Source: an uncultured Polymorphobacter sp.
Lineage (GTDB): Bacteria > Pseudomonadota > Alphaproteobacteria > Sphingomonadales > Sphingomonadaceae
Direction of reading: 5' to 3'
Assembly: GCA_937871645.1 (NCBI GenBank)
Contig: CALMPZ010000091.1
Span: 1 to 6,353, forward strand
DNA: 6,353 bases
The translations under genes were made by a program, and so were the position numbers. A model generated the notes under the pieces. It was not told the DNA's origin and made no database searches. It saw only the letters and a list, made by a program, of their open reading frames with translations. This document shows positions 1 to 5,827 of the stretch, one piece after another (positions within the stretch are counted from its first letter, which is position 1; every line of letters begins with the position of its first letter).

Positions 1-194
1 CAACCGAGGCGGCCGTTCGAGCCATCGCCGAGTCCCGCGAACTGGGTCTCGGCAAGCTTGCACAGCCGTTGCGTGCCGCCGTAACGGGCAGTACCACCTC
101 GCCGGGGATCTTCGAGGTCCTCGAACAGTTGGGTCGTGAGGAAAGTCTGGGCCGGATTGCCGATGCAATCGAGCTCGCTAAGGGGAAGCAGTGA
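1..194 (+). CDS. gltX: Glutamyl-tRNA synthetase, C-terminal end (partial)
   Basis: This is the last 63 codons of a class I glutamyl-tRNA synthetase, the cytoplasmic enzyme that charges tRNA-Glu with glutamate. The 5' part lies outside the window. The frame opens at base 3 and stops with TGA at 192-194. The segment falls in the C-terminal anticodon-binding region. The stretch [20 protein letters not shown], followed by [15 protein letters not shown], is the conserved family signature there: a helix, the 'QPLR.A.TG....PGIF' turn, and a final helix. The catalytic HIGH and KMSKS motifs are not in view, so integrity of the whole gene cannot be judged. The stop codon shares its A with the ATG of gltA (TGATG), which suggests cotranscription and translational coupling. 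The tail matches GltX proteins as I know them, so the identity is secure despite the short length. A second GltX paralogue with tRNA-Gln activity is possible in alphaproteobacteria and cannot be excluded. Confidence 0.9.
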   Translation, partial: TEAAVRAIAESRELGLGKLAQPLRAAVTGSTTSPGIFEVLEQLGREESLGRIADAIELAKGKQ

Positions 195-1477
195 TGAGCA
201 ATTTCGCCAAGGTCGATGTCGACGGCACCGAAGTCCAGATGCCCGTGCTGTCGGGCACGGTCGGCCCGGATGTCATCGACATCCGCAAGCTGTACGGCGC
301 CACCGGCCGCTTCACCTATGATCCCGGTTTCACCAGCACCGCGTCGTGCGAATCGCGCATCACCTACATCGACGGCGATGTCGGCACGCTGCTGCACCGC
401 GGCTACCCGATCGACCAGCTCGCCGAACAGTCGAACTTCATGGAAGTCGCCTATCTGCTGCTCAACGGCGAATTGCCGTCGAAGGCCGAATATGCCCAGT
501 TCACGACGACGCTGACGCGCCACACGATGGTGCATGAACAGCTTGCGATGTTCTACCGTGGCTTCCGCCGCGACGCGCACCCGATGGCGATCATGTGCGG
601 CGTCGTCGGCGCCATGGCGGCATTTTATCACGATTCGACCGACATCCAAGACCCGCACCAGCGCATCATCGCCAGCCACCGGCTGATCGCCAAGATGCCG
701 ACGCTGGCGGCGATGGCGTATAAATATGCCGTGGGTCAGCCGTTCGTGTACCCCGACAACTCGCTGTCGTTCACCGGCAATTTCCTGCGCATGACCTTCG
801 GCGTGCCGGCCGAGCCCTATGTCGTCAATCCGGTCGTGGAAGACGCCATGGAAAAGCTGATGATTCTCCAGGCCGACCATGAACAGAACGCGTCGACGTC
901 GACCGTGCGTCTTGCCGGCTCATCGGGCGCCAATCCGTTCGCGTGCATCGCCGCCGGCATCGCCTGCCTGTGGGGCCCCGCACACGGCGGCGCCAACGAG
1001 GCCGCACTCAACATGCTGCGCGAAATCGGCACCGTCGATCGCATCCCCGAATTCATCGCGCGTGCCAAGAACAAGGACGACCCGTTCCGCCTGATGGGCT
1101 TTGGCCACCGCGTCTACAAAAACTACGATCCGCGCGCCAAGGTCATGGGCCAGACCGCACGCAAGGTGCTCGACGAGCTCAACCTCAAGGACCCGATCTT
1201 CGACGTCGCCCGCGAACTCGAAAAGATCGCGCTCAACGACCCCTATTTCATCGAGAAGAAGCTCTACCCCAACGTCGATTTCTACTCGGGCGTCGTCATG
1301 TCGGCGATCGGCTTCCCGACATCGATGTTCACCGTGCTGTTCGCAATCTCGCGCACCGTCGGTTGGGTCGCACAGTGGAACGAAATGATCGCCGATCCTG
1401 AACAGAAGATCGGCCGCCCGCGGCAGTTGTATCTGGGCGCGACACAGCGCGATTATGTGCCGCTGAGCAAGCGCTAA
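194..1477 (+). CDS. gltA: Citrate synthase (type II, hexameric form)
   Basis: Condenses oxaloacetate with acetyl-CoA to citrate, the entry step of the TCA cycle, in the cytoplasm. The product is 427 residues, the usual length for Gram-negative type II enzymes. The catalytic residues are visible: H264 in [11 protein letters not shown]305 in [14 protein letters not shown] and D362 in PNVDFYSG, the same numbers as usually quoted for the E. coli enzyme. The N-terminal small beta domain (about residues 1-60, with the [17 protein letters not shown] motif) is typical of type II proteins and absent from the shorter type I enzymes. I chose ATG at 194 because AAGGGGA at 180-186 sits at good spacing and the ATG overlaps the gltX stop by one base. 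A GTG at 191 is in frame and would add one residue. The methylcitrate synthase paralogue is less likely because of the N-terminal domain. The gene is followed by a nested palindrome with a T tract, a probable transcription end. Confidence 0.96.
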   Translation: MSNFAKVDVDGTEVQMPVLSGTVGPDVIDIRKLYGATGRFTYDPGFTSTASCESRITYIDGDVGTLLHRGYPIDQLAEQSNFMEVAYLLLNGELPSKAEYAQFTTTLTRHTMVHEQLAMFYRGFRRDAHPMAIMCGVVGAMAAFYHDSTDIQDPHQRIIASHRLIAKMPTLAAMAYKYAVGQPFVYPDNSLSFTGNFLRMTFGVPAEPYVVNPVVEDAMEKLMILQADHEQNASTSTVRLAGSSGANPFACIAAGIACLWGPAHGGANEAALNMLREIGTVDRIPEFIARAKNKDDPFRLMGFGHRVYKNYDPRAKVMGQTARKVLDELNLKDPIFDVARELEKIALNDPYFIEKKLYPNVDFYSGVVMSAIGFPTSMFTVLFAISRTVGWVAQWNEMIADPEQKIGRPRQLYLGATQRDYVPLSKR

Positions 1478-1533
1478 GGGCTTTAAGGGCCTCCGGCGGG
1501 CAGGCCTGAGGCCTGCACCCGTTTGTTTTCTTT

Positions 1534-1617
1534 CGTCATCCTGGCGTAGGCCGGGACCCAGCTTTCTTTTCACCCGCACCAATAAGAAGCTGGGTCCCGG
1601 CCTTCGCCGGGATGACG
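1534..1617. repeat. Inner palindrome of the GTCATCCCGGC..GGGACCCAG type
   Basis: Arms of 31 bases at 1534-1564 and 1587-1617 are reverse complements at 29 of 31 positions, around a 22-base loop. The core reads GTCATCCyGGCGwAGGCCGGGACCCAG on both strands. I recall this motif as a very common dispersed intergenic palindrome in alphaproteobacteria, but I could not search for it. The right arm also folds locally as CCCGGC-CTTC-GCCGGG (1596-1611). The element sits inside the central loop of the outer palindrome 1485-1671 and is unrelated to it in sequence. The matching position in the second outer copy (around 3344-3370) lacks it, which suggests insertion of one repeat into the apex of another. 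Confidence 0.85.
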
Positions 1618-1630
1618 GTAGTTTTTTTTT
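1534..1630 (+). terminator. Probable intrinsic terminator downstream of gltA
   Basis: The strong GC-rich stem 1534-1564/1587-1617 is followed after four bases (GTAG) by nine consecutive T at 1622-1630. That is the hairpin plus U-tract layout of a Rho-independent terminator for transcripts coming from gltA. The stem is longer and the loop larger than in a textbook terminator. The alternative local hairpin at 1596-1611 ends 10 bases before the T run, rather far. On the minus strand the hairpin is followed by an A-rich stretch (complement of 1521-1533), so it would not work the same way for oxyR. A terminator role is inferred from structure only. Confidence 0.55.
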
Positions 1631-1672
1631 CAAATGGGTGCAGGCCCCAGGCCTGCCCGCCGGAGGCTCTTG

Positions 1673-2572
1673 CTAAGCCGCCGCCGCAATCAACGCGTCA
1701 CCCAACATTTCAAACTCCGCCGCACGCGGTGACGAGGCGCGCCAGACCAGCGCGATCTGGCGGCTGGCGTGCGCACCTTCGAGGCGCCGCGCGATGACCG
1801 GCGTGCCGGCGAGGATGCCGGCGTCGATCGCCATTTGCGGCAGTAGCGTCTGGCCCAGCCGGTTGGCGACCATCTGCACCAGCGTATGCAGCGACGTGCC
1901 GAGGTGTACCGATTCGGCGCGCAGTTCGGGGCGGCCGCAGGCGGCAAGGCCCTGATCCTTGAGGCAGTGCCCATCCTCCAGCAGCAGCAGGCTGCTGGCG
2001 TCGATGCGCTGCGGGGCGATGGTCGGCGGCGGGTCAATAAAGTCATCGGGATGGAACGCAAGGTTGAAGGCATCTTCAAACAGCGGCTTGGCGACGACAT
2101 CGCCACAGGCATAGGGCAGCGCCAACAGCACGCAATCGAGCTGGCCGCGTGACAGCGCCTCACAGGCCTGCGCGCTCATTTCCTCGCGCAGGTAGAGCTT
2201 GAGGTCGGGAAACGCCGCACGCAGCTTGGGCAACAACCGCGGCAGCAGGAACGGCGCAATCGTCGGAATGACGCCGAGCCGCAACTCGCCGCCAAGCGGC
2301 TTGGCGGCAGCATTTGCCAGTGCCGCCAGCTCGTCGGCCTCACGCAACACGATGAACGCCTTGGTGGCAATGCGTTCGCCCAGCGGCGTGAAACGCACGA
2401 CGCGGCGGGTGCGTTCGACCAACACGACATCCAGCAACGTTTCGAGCTCGCGCAACCCCGATGACAGCGTCGATTGGGTGACGAAGCAGGCGTCGGCCGC
2501 GCGGCCGAAATGGCCGTGGGCGTGCAGCGCGGTCAGATATTGCAGCTGCTTGATCGTCGGCAAATAGCGCAT
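1673..2572 (-). CDS. oxyR: LysR-family hydrogen peroxide sensor OxyR
   Basis: A 299-residue LysR-type transcription factor that senses peroxide and controls antioxidant genes. The N-terminal winged helix-turn-helix spans about residues 4-65, with AADACFVTQSTLSSGLRELE as the recognition region. The substrate-binding-like effector domain follows from about residue 93. The OxyR hallmark is LLLLEDGHCLKDQGLAAC, with C203 and C212 nine residues apart, the spacing of C199 and C208 in E. coli OxyR, which form the activating disulfide. The following TSLHTLVQMVANRLGQTLLP stretch also matches the family. I chose ATG at 2572 because GAAGGG lies about 6-11 bases upstream and MRYLPTIKQLQYL matches the usual start; a TTG at 2614 would add 14 residues. 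The gene is divergent from ahpC, its classic target, and probably autoregulated from the shared region. It converges on gltA. Plain LysR regulators lack this cysteine pair, so the OxyR call is firm. Confidence 0.94.
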   Translation of the reverse strand: MRYLPTIKQLQYLTALHAHGHFGRAADACFVTQSTLSSGLRELETLLDVVLVERTRRVVRFTPLGERIATKAFIVLREADELAALANAAAKPLGGELRLGVIPTIAPFLLPRLLPKLRAAFPDLKLYLREEMSAQACEALSRGQLDCVLLALPYACGDVVAKPLFEDAFNLAFHPDDFIDPPPTIAPQRIDASSLLLLEDGHCLKDQGLAACGRPELRAESVHLGTSLHTLVQMVANRLGQTLLPQMAIDAGILAGTPVIARRLEGAHASRQIALVWRASSPRAAEFEMLGDALIAAAA

Positions 2573-2737
2573 GCTGGCCCTTCGATGGAATTCGGTCAAA
2601 ATCGCCGCGTTCAATCTAAGATGCGGCTTTAATCGCCTCAGTCAATCAGCTTGTCGCAAAAAAGCAATTGGATTTGTCGGCGCGCACCGCATATCCGAAC
2701 AGCGTTCAACCCGTTCAACCAAGCCACAGGAGCATCC
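2573..2737. promoter_or_regulatory. Divergent oxyR/ahpC control region
   Basis: These 165 bases lie between two divergent genes and are clearly more AT-rich than the flanking genes. OxyR proteins normally bind such regions, repressing their own gene and activating ahpC. On the minus strand TTGACT (2645 to 2640) is a fair -35 box for oxyR; the best -10 (ATCTTA at 2622-2617, spacer 17) is poor. Towards ahpC, TTGTCG at 2651-2656 could be a -35, but I see no convincing -10. One LysR-type dyad, GAT-N9-ATC at 2620-2634, lies within the candidate oxyR promoter; a full four-box OxyR site of the enterobacterial kind is not evident. AGGAG at 2728-2732 is the ahpC ribosome binding site, five bases before ATG. 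Confidence 0.6.
2703..2720 (+). repeat. Tandem 9-mer CGTTCAACC x2 in the ahpC leader
   Basis: CGTTCAACC occurs twice in perfect tandem at 2703-2711 and 2712-2720, directly upstream of the ahpC ribosome binding site. A third near copy, CGTTCAATC, lies at 2608-2616 in the same intergenic region. It could be a regulator half-site repeat, a leader RNA feature or chance. Nothing in the sequence decides between these. Confidence 0.5.
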
Positions 2738-3301
2738 ATGTCCCTCATCAACACCGCAGTTAAGCCGTTCAGCGCGCAGGCCTATCAGGACGGCAAGTTC
2801 CTCGCCGTCACCGAAGCTGATCTCAAGGGCAAGTGGTCGGTGGTGTTCTTCTACCCGGCCGACTTCACCTTCGTCTGCCCGACCGAGCTCGAAGACCTCG
2901 CCGACAACTATGCCGAATTCAAGAAGCTCGGCGTCGAAATCTACAGCGTCTCGACCGACACGCACTTCGCGCACAAGGCGTGGAGCGACACCTCGCCGGC
3001 CATCGGCAAGATCAAGTATGTCATGGTCGGTGACCCGACGGGCGCTATCACCCGCAACTTCGACGTGATGATCGAAGAAGCCGGCCTCGCCGATCGCGGC
3101 ACCTTCGTCGTCGATCCCGATGGCAAGATCCAGATCGTCGAAGTCAACGCCGGCGGCATCGGCCGCGACGCCAGCGAACTGCTGCGCAAGGTCAAGGCCG
3201 CGCAGTATGTCGCATCGCACCCCGGCGAAGTCTGCCCGGCCAAGTGGCAGGAAGGCGAAAAGACGCTCGCCCCGTCGCTCGATCTCGTCGGCAAGATCTA
3301 A
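2738..3301 (+). CDS. ahpC: Alkyl hydroperoxide reductase subunit C (2-Cys peroxiredoxin)
   Basis: Cytoplasmic peroxidase that reduces H2O2, organic hydroperoxides and peroxynitrite, and is re-reduced by AhpF. The product is 187 residues, the same length as E. coli AhpC. The peroxidatic cysteine is C47 in [17 protein letters not shown], and the resolving cysteine is C166 in [10 protein letters not shown]. These are the two Cys of a typical 2-Cys peroxiredoxin of the AhpC/Prx1 class. The C terminus ends LDLVGKI and lacks the YF motif linked to overoxidation sensitivity in eukaryotic enzymes, so a robust bacterial form is expected. Start: ATG at 2738 with AGGAG at 2728-2732; the upstream in-frame extension to a TTG at 2651 is non-coding leader. 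The gene is divergent from oxyR and followed by ahpF 152 bases later, with a palindromic repeat in the gap. OxyR control is inferred from position. The thioredoxin-dependent AhpD-linked type is less likely, given the adjacent ahpF. Confidence 0.97.
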   Translation: MSLINTAVKPFSAQAYQDGKFLAVTEADLKGKWSVVFFYPADFTFVCPTELEDLADNYAEFKKLGVEIYSVSTDTHFAHKAWSDTSPAIGKIKYVMVGDPTGAITRNFDVMIEEAGLADRGTFVVDPDGKIQIVEVNAGGIGRDASELLRKVKAAQYVASHPGEVCPAKWQEGEKTLAPSLDLVGKI

Positions 3302-3310
3302 CGTTTAAGA

Positions 3311-3419
3311 GCCTCCGGCGGGCAGGGTCTGGACCCTGCACCCATTGATTTGGCGCCGTGCCAAACAATTGGGTGCAGGCCCCCATTCTTGGATAAGAAC
3401 TGGCCTGCCCGCCGGAGGC
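3311..3419. repeat. Dispersed palindromic element, copy 2, between ahpC and ahpF
   Basis: Its outer ends are identical to those of copy 1: GCCTCCGGCGGGCAGG from 3311 and CCTGCCCGCCGGAGGC ending at 3419. The left arm hairpin reads GCAGGGT-CTGG-ACCCTGC (3322-3339), differing from copy 1 by paired changes that keep it foldable. The right arm hairpin GCAGGCC..GGCCTGC (3375-3408) has an enlarged loop containing a small TTCTT/AAGAA stem (3386-3390/3395-3399). The centre pairs as CACCCATTGATTTGGC with GCCAAACAATTGGGTG (3339-3354 with 3360-3375), one base bulged on each side. The element starts 9 bases after the ahpC stop and, unlike copy 1, is not followed by a T tract, so it does not look like a simple intrinsic terminator. 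A 3'-end stabiliser or attenuator between ahpC and ahpF is possible but inferred. Confidence 0.85.
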
Positions 3420-3453
3420 ACTATCTTCGCCCTACCCAATATCGGACACGCTC

Positions 3454-5037
3454 ATGCTCGACGCCAATCTCACGCAGCAGCTCAAGGCCTATTTGGTCAA
3501 CATCACGCAGCCGATCGAGCTGGTGACGAGCCTCGATGATAGCCCCAAGTCGCGCGAACTCGCCGAACTGATCGACGAGATTGCCGCGCTGTCGGACAAG
3601 GTCAGCGTCGTCGCTGGCGGCAAGGACAAGCGCGTTCCCAGTTTCATGATCCGCCGCACTGGTACCGACATCGGCGTGACCTTCGCCGGGCTGCCGATGG
3701 GGCATGAGTTCACCTCGCTGGTGCTGGCGCTGCTGCAGGTCGGCGGGCATCCGTCGAAGGCCGCACCGGCGCTGCTCGATGCGGTGCGCGGCCTGCAGGG
3801 CGACTTCAACTTCGAAACCTATTTCTCGCTGTCGTGCCAGAACTGCCCCGATGTCGTGCAGGCGCTCAACCTGATGGCGGTGCTCAATCCGCGCATCCAC
3901 CACACCGCGATCGACGGCGCGCTGTTTCAGGCCGAAGTCGATGCGCGCAAGGTGATGGCGGTGCCGATGGTGTTCCTCAACGGCGAAGTTTTCGGTTCGG
4001 GCCGCATGGAGCTCGAGCAGATCGTCGCCAAGCTCGACACCGGCGCAACGCAGCGCGCGGCTGCCGACATGGACGCGCGTGCGCCCTATGACGTGCTCGT
4101 CGTCGGCGGTGGCCCTGCCGGCGCTGCTGCCGCGATCTACGCGGCGCGCAAGGGCATCCGCACCGGCGTTGCGGCCGAACGCTTCGGCGGCCAGGTGCTC
4201 GACACGATGGGCATCGAGAACTTCATCTCGATCCCGCACACCGACGGCCCGAAGCTGGCGGCCGAGCTCGAACGCCATGTCCGCGATTATGACGTCGATA
4301 TCATGAACCTGCAGCGCGCCGCCAAGCTGATCCCGGCGACCGTCAGCGACGGCCTGCACGAAGTCGTGTTCGACAATGGCGCCTCGCTCAAGGCGAAGAC
4401 GCTGGTGCTCGCCACCGGCGCGCGCTGGCGCCAGATGAACGTGCCGGGCGAGGACGCGTATCGCAACAAGGGCGTTGCGTATTGCCCGCACTGCGACGGC
4501 CCGCTGTACAAGGGCAAGCGCACCGCGGTCATCGGCGGCGGCAACAGCGGCGTCGAGGCGGCAATCGACCTTGCCGGCATCGTGGCGCATGTCACGCTGA
4601 TCGAATTCGACCATCAGTTGCGCGCTGACGAAGTGCTGCAGCGCAAGCTGCGCAGCCTGCCCAACGTCACCGTCATCGTCTCGGCGCTGTCGACCGAAGT
4701 CCACGGCGACGGCGCGAAGGTCACAGGGCTGAGCTACACCGACCGCACGACCGACACCGCGCATCAGATCGAGCTTGAGGGCATCTTCGTGCAGATCGGC
4801 CTGGTGCCCAACACCGAATGGCTCAAGGGCACGGTCGCATTGAGCCCGCGTGGCGAAATCGAGATCGATGCGCGTTGCGAAACGTCGATCCCCGGCATCT
4901 ATGCTGCGGGTGACGTGACGACGGTGCCATACAAACAGATCGTCATTTCGATGGGCGAAGGTTCGAAAGCGGCGCTTTCGGCCTTCGACCACCTGATCCG
5001 CCTGGCCCCGGCGGAGACGGTCGCGGCGGCGGCCTGA
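3454..5037 (+). CDS. ahpF: Alkyl hydroperoxide reductase subunit F (NADH:peroxiredoxin reductase)
   Basis: FAD-dependent disulfide reductase that passes electrons from NADH to AhpC. It has 527 residues, close to the usual 520-530. Order of domains: an N-terminal double thioredoxin-like domain (about 1-200) with redox pair C128/C131 in [15 protein letters not shown]; an FAD domain starting at [12 protein letters not shown] (212-223); an NAD domain with VIGGGNSG (359-366); the catalytic pair C344/C347 in AYCPHCDG; and the C-terminal FAD motif GIYAAGDVT (481-489). The N-terminal domain separates it from plain thioredoxin reductase. The ATG at 3454 is fixed by homology ([14 protein letters not shown]), yet it has only a weak Shine-Dalgarno (GGA at 3444-3446), so translation may be low or depend on ahpC. 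It is probably cotranscribed with ahpC across the repeat, but a separate promoter in the 152-base gap cannot be excluded. An uninterrupted antisense frame over the whole gene is a codon-bias shadow. Confidence 0.97.
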   Translation: MLDANLTQQLKAYLVNITQPIELVTSLDDSPKSRELAELIDEIAALSDKVSVVAGGKDKRVPSFMIRRTGTDIGVTFAGLPMGHEFTSLVLALLQVGGHPSKAAPALLDAVRGLQGDFNFETYFSLSCQNCPDVVQALNLMAVLNPRIHHTAIDGALFQAEVDARKVMAVPMVFLNGEVFGSGRMELEQIVAKLDTGATQRAAADMDARAPYDVLVVGGGPAGAAAAIYAARKGIRTGVAAERFGGQVLDTMGIENFISIPHTDGPKLAAELERHVRDYDVDIMNLQRAAKLIPATVSDGLHEVVFDNGASLKAKTLVLATGARWRQMNVPGEDAYRNKGVAYCPHCDGPLYKGKRTAVIGGGNSGVEAAIDLAGIVAHVTLIEFDHQLRADEVLQRKLRSLPNVTVIVSALSTEVHGDGAKVTGLSYTDRTTDTAHQIELEGIFVQIGLVPNTEWLKGTVALSPRGEIEIDARCETSIPGIYAAGDVTTVPYKQIVISMGEGSKAALSAFDHLIRLAPAETVAAAA

Positions 5038-5096
5038 CCCTGCGGCGCGGCGCTTGCCGACGCGCTGGCATATTGCCCCGCACTGGCGTATATGAC

Positions 5097-5129
5097 GGAG
5101 AATTAAGTGGGACTCATGTCCCGGGGAGG
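5097..5129 (+). promoter_or_regulatory. Leader of cysE with hairpin and two ribosome binding sites
   Basis: GGAG at 5097-5100 lies six bases before a GTG at 5107, and GGGGAGG at 5123-5129 lies four bases before the ATG at 5134. Both starts are in frame, as is a third ATG at 5116. Between the sites is a perfect palindrome, GGGAC-TCAT-GTCCC (5109-5122), ending one base before the second ribosome binding site. It could be a leader hairpin influencing initiation or part of an operator together with the AT-rich word AATTAAGTGGGACT. I could not identify the regulator. Confidence 0.4.
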
Positions 5130-5133
5130 CTCC

Positions 5134-5817
5134 ATGATTGCCAGCTTCGGCAAGTATCTCGATTCGATCAAGGCGCGCGATCCGGCGCCGCGGTCGCGTT
5201 GGGAAATCCTGACTTACCCCGGTGTCTGGGCGCTCGGATTCCACCGCATCGCGCATGCGCTTTTCAAGCTGCGGCTGTTTTTGCTGGCACGAATTGTCAA
5301 TCATTTCAGCCGCTTCCTGACGGCAATCGACATCCATCCGGGTGCCCGCATCGGTGCCAACTTCTTCATCGATCACGGCTTCGTCGTCATCGGCGAGACC
5401 GCTGAAATCGGCGACAATGTCACCATCTACCAGTGCGTGACGCTCGGCGGCACCGATCCCGCCAACGGCATCGCCGGCAAGCGCCACCCGACGCTGATGG
5501 ACGGCGTAATCATCGGTTCGGGCGCGCAGGTGCTCGGCCCGATCATCGTCGGCACCCGCGCCCGCGTCGGTGCCAATGCCGTGGTGACGCGCGATGTTCC
5601 CGAAGGCGCGACGATGGTCGGCATTCCGGCGAAGTCGACTTTGGTGGATGCCAACGACTATGCGCGATCGTTCATCCCGTACGGCACGCCGTGCAGTCAG
5701 ATGTTCGACCCCGAAACGCAGAAGTTCGAGATTTTGCGCTGCGAAATGGAAGTACTGCGCGCTCAAGTCGCGGCACTGACCGCTGAACAACCCGTCGCCA
5801 AGTCGAAGAAGGGCTGA
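5134..5817 (+). CDS. cysE: Serine O-acetyltransferase, short EpsC-type
   Basis: Acetylates L-serine with acetyl-CoA to O-acetylserine, the precursor for cysteine, in the cytoplasm. The product is 227 residues, shorter than E. coli CysE (273) because most of the N-terminal helical domain is missing; this is the EpsC/NifP-like form. A short helical part (1-60) precedes the left-handed beta helix (about 66-170), built of hexapeptide repeats. Expected catalytic residues are D66 ([11 protein letters not shown]), H81 ([15 protein letters not shown]) and H118 (GKRHP); the D-to-H spacing of 15 equals that of D143/H158 in E. coli. A likely coiled coil (about 195-217) follows. The C terminus ends KSKKG without the terminal Ile that inserts into O-acetylserine sulfhydrylase, so the classic cysteine synthase complex may not form. 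I chose ATG 5134 for its strong GGGGAGG; GTG 5107 is a real alternative. A DUF2794 gene follows 10 bases downstream, probably in one operon. Confidence 0.9.
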   Translation: MIASFGKYLDSIKARDPAPRSRWEILTYPGVWALGFHRIAHALFKLRLFLLARIVNHFSRFLTAIDIHPGARIGANFFIDHGFVVIGETAEIGDNVTIYQCVTLGGTDPANGIAGKRHPTLMDGVIIGSGAQVLGPIIVGTRARVGANAVVTRDVPEGATMVGIPAKSTLVDANDYARSFIPYGTPCSQMFDPETQKFEILRCEMEVLRAQVAALTAEQPVAKSKKG

Positions 5818-5827
5818 GCCGCAAACC

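Larger units (their letters stand above)
1485..1671. repeat. Dispersed palindromic element, copy 1 (outer palindrome)
   Basis: Two arms of 41 bases, 1485-1525 and 1631-1671, are reverse complements at 38 of 41 positions. The outer ends read GCCTCCGGCGGGCAGG (from 1489) and CCTGCCCGCCGGAGGC (to 1667). Each arm contains its own hairpin: GCAGGCC-TGA-GGCCTGC at 1500-1516 and GCAGGCC-CCA-GGCCTGC at 1640-1656. The structure is therefore a pair of inverted REP-like units, similar in design to paired REP or BIME elements. The same outer sequence recurs at 3311-3419, so it is a repeated family and not a one-off terminator. The element starts 7 bases after the gltA stop and ends one base before the oxyR stop, filling the convergent gap. 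No protein is encoded in it. A small mobilised element, for example one moved by a REP-associated transposase elsewhere in the genome, is an inference. Confidence 0.85.

Noticed and set aside
920..1633. A 237-codon minus-strand frame starting in the inner palindrome and running into gltA
   Set aside because: Its first part is translated repeat sequence and the rest is antisense to conserved citrate synthase codons, including catalytic H264, H305 and D362.
1485..1671. CRISPR array or insertion sequence in the gltA-oxyR gap
   Set aside because: There is one inverted pair nested in another, no regular direct repeats with spacers, and no transposase frame.
2573..2614. Extension of OxyR to a TTG at 2614
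   Set aside because: The ATG at 2572 has a good ribosome binding site and the usual OxyR N-terminus; the extra 14 residues lie in the control region and resemble nothing in the family.
2651..2737. Extension of AhpC to a TTG at 2651
   Set aside because: AGGAG at 2728-2732 and the 187-residue family length fix the start at 2738; the extension translates the leader and its tandem repeat.
2642..3220. A 192-codon minus-strand frame opposite ahpC
   Set aside because: Antisense shadow of ahpC with biased composition; it would also occupy the divergent control region.
3302..3453. Intrinsic terminator between ahpC and ahpF
   Set aside because: The palindrome is strong but no T tract follows in either direction, and ahpF would be left without an evident promoter.
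5038..5106. Terminator or clear sigma70 promoter between ahpF and cysE
   Set aside because: Only weak GC-rich inverted repeats and a TATATG at 5089-5094 without a well-spaced -35; too little to call.
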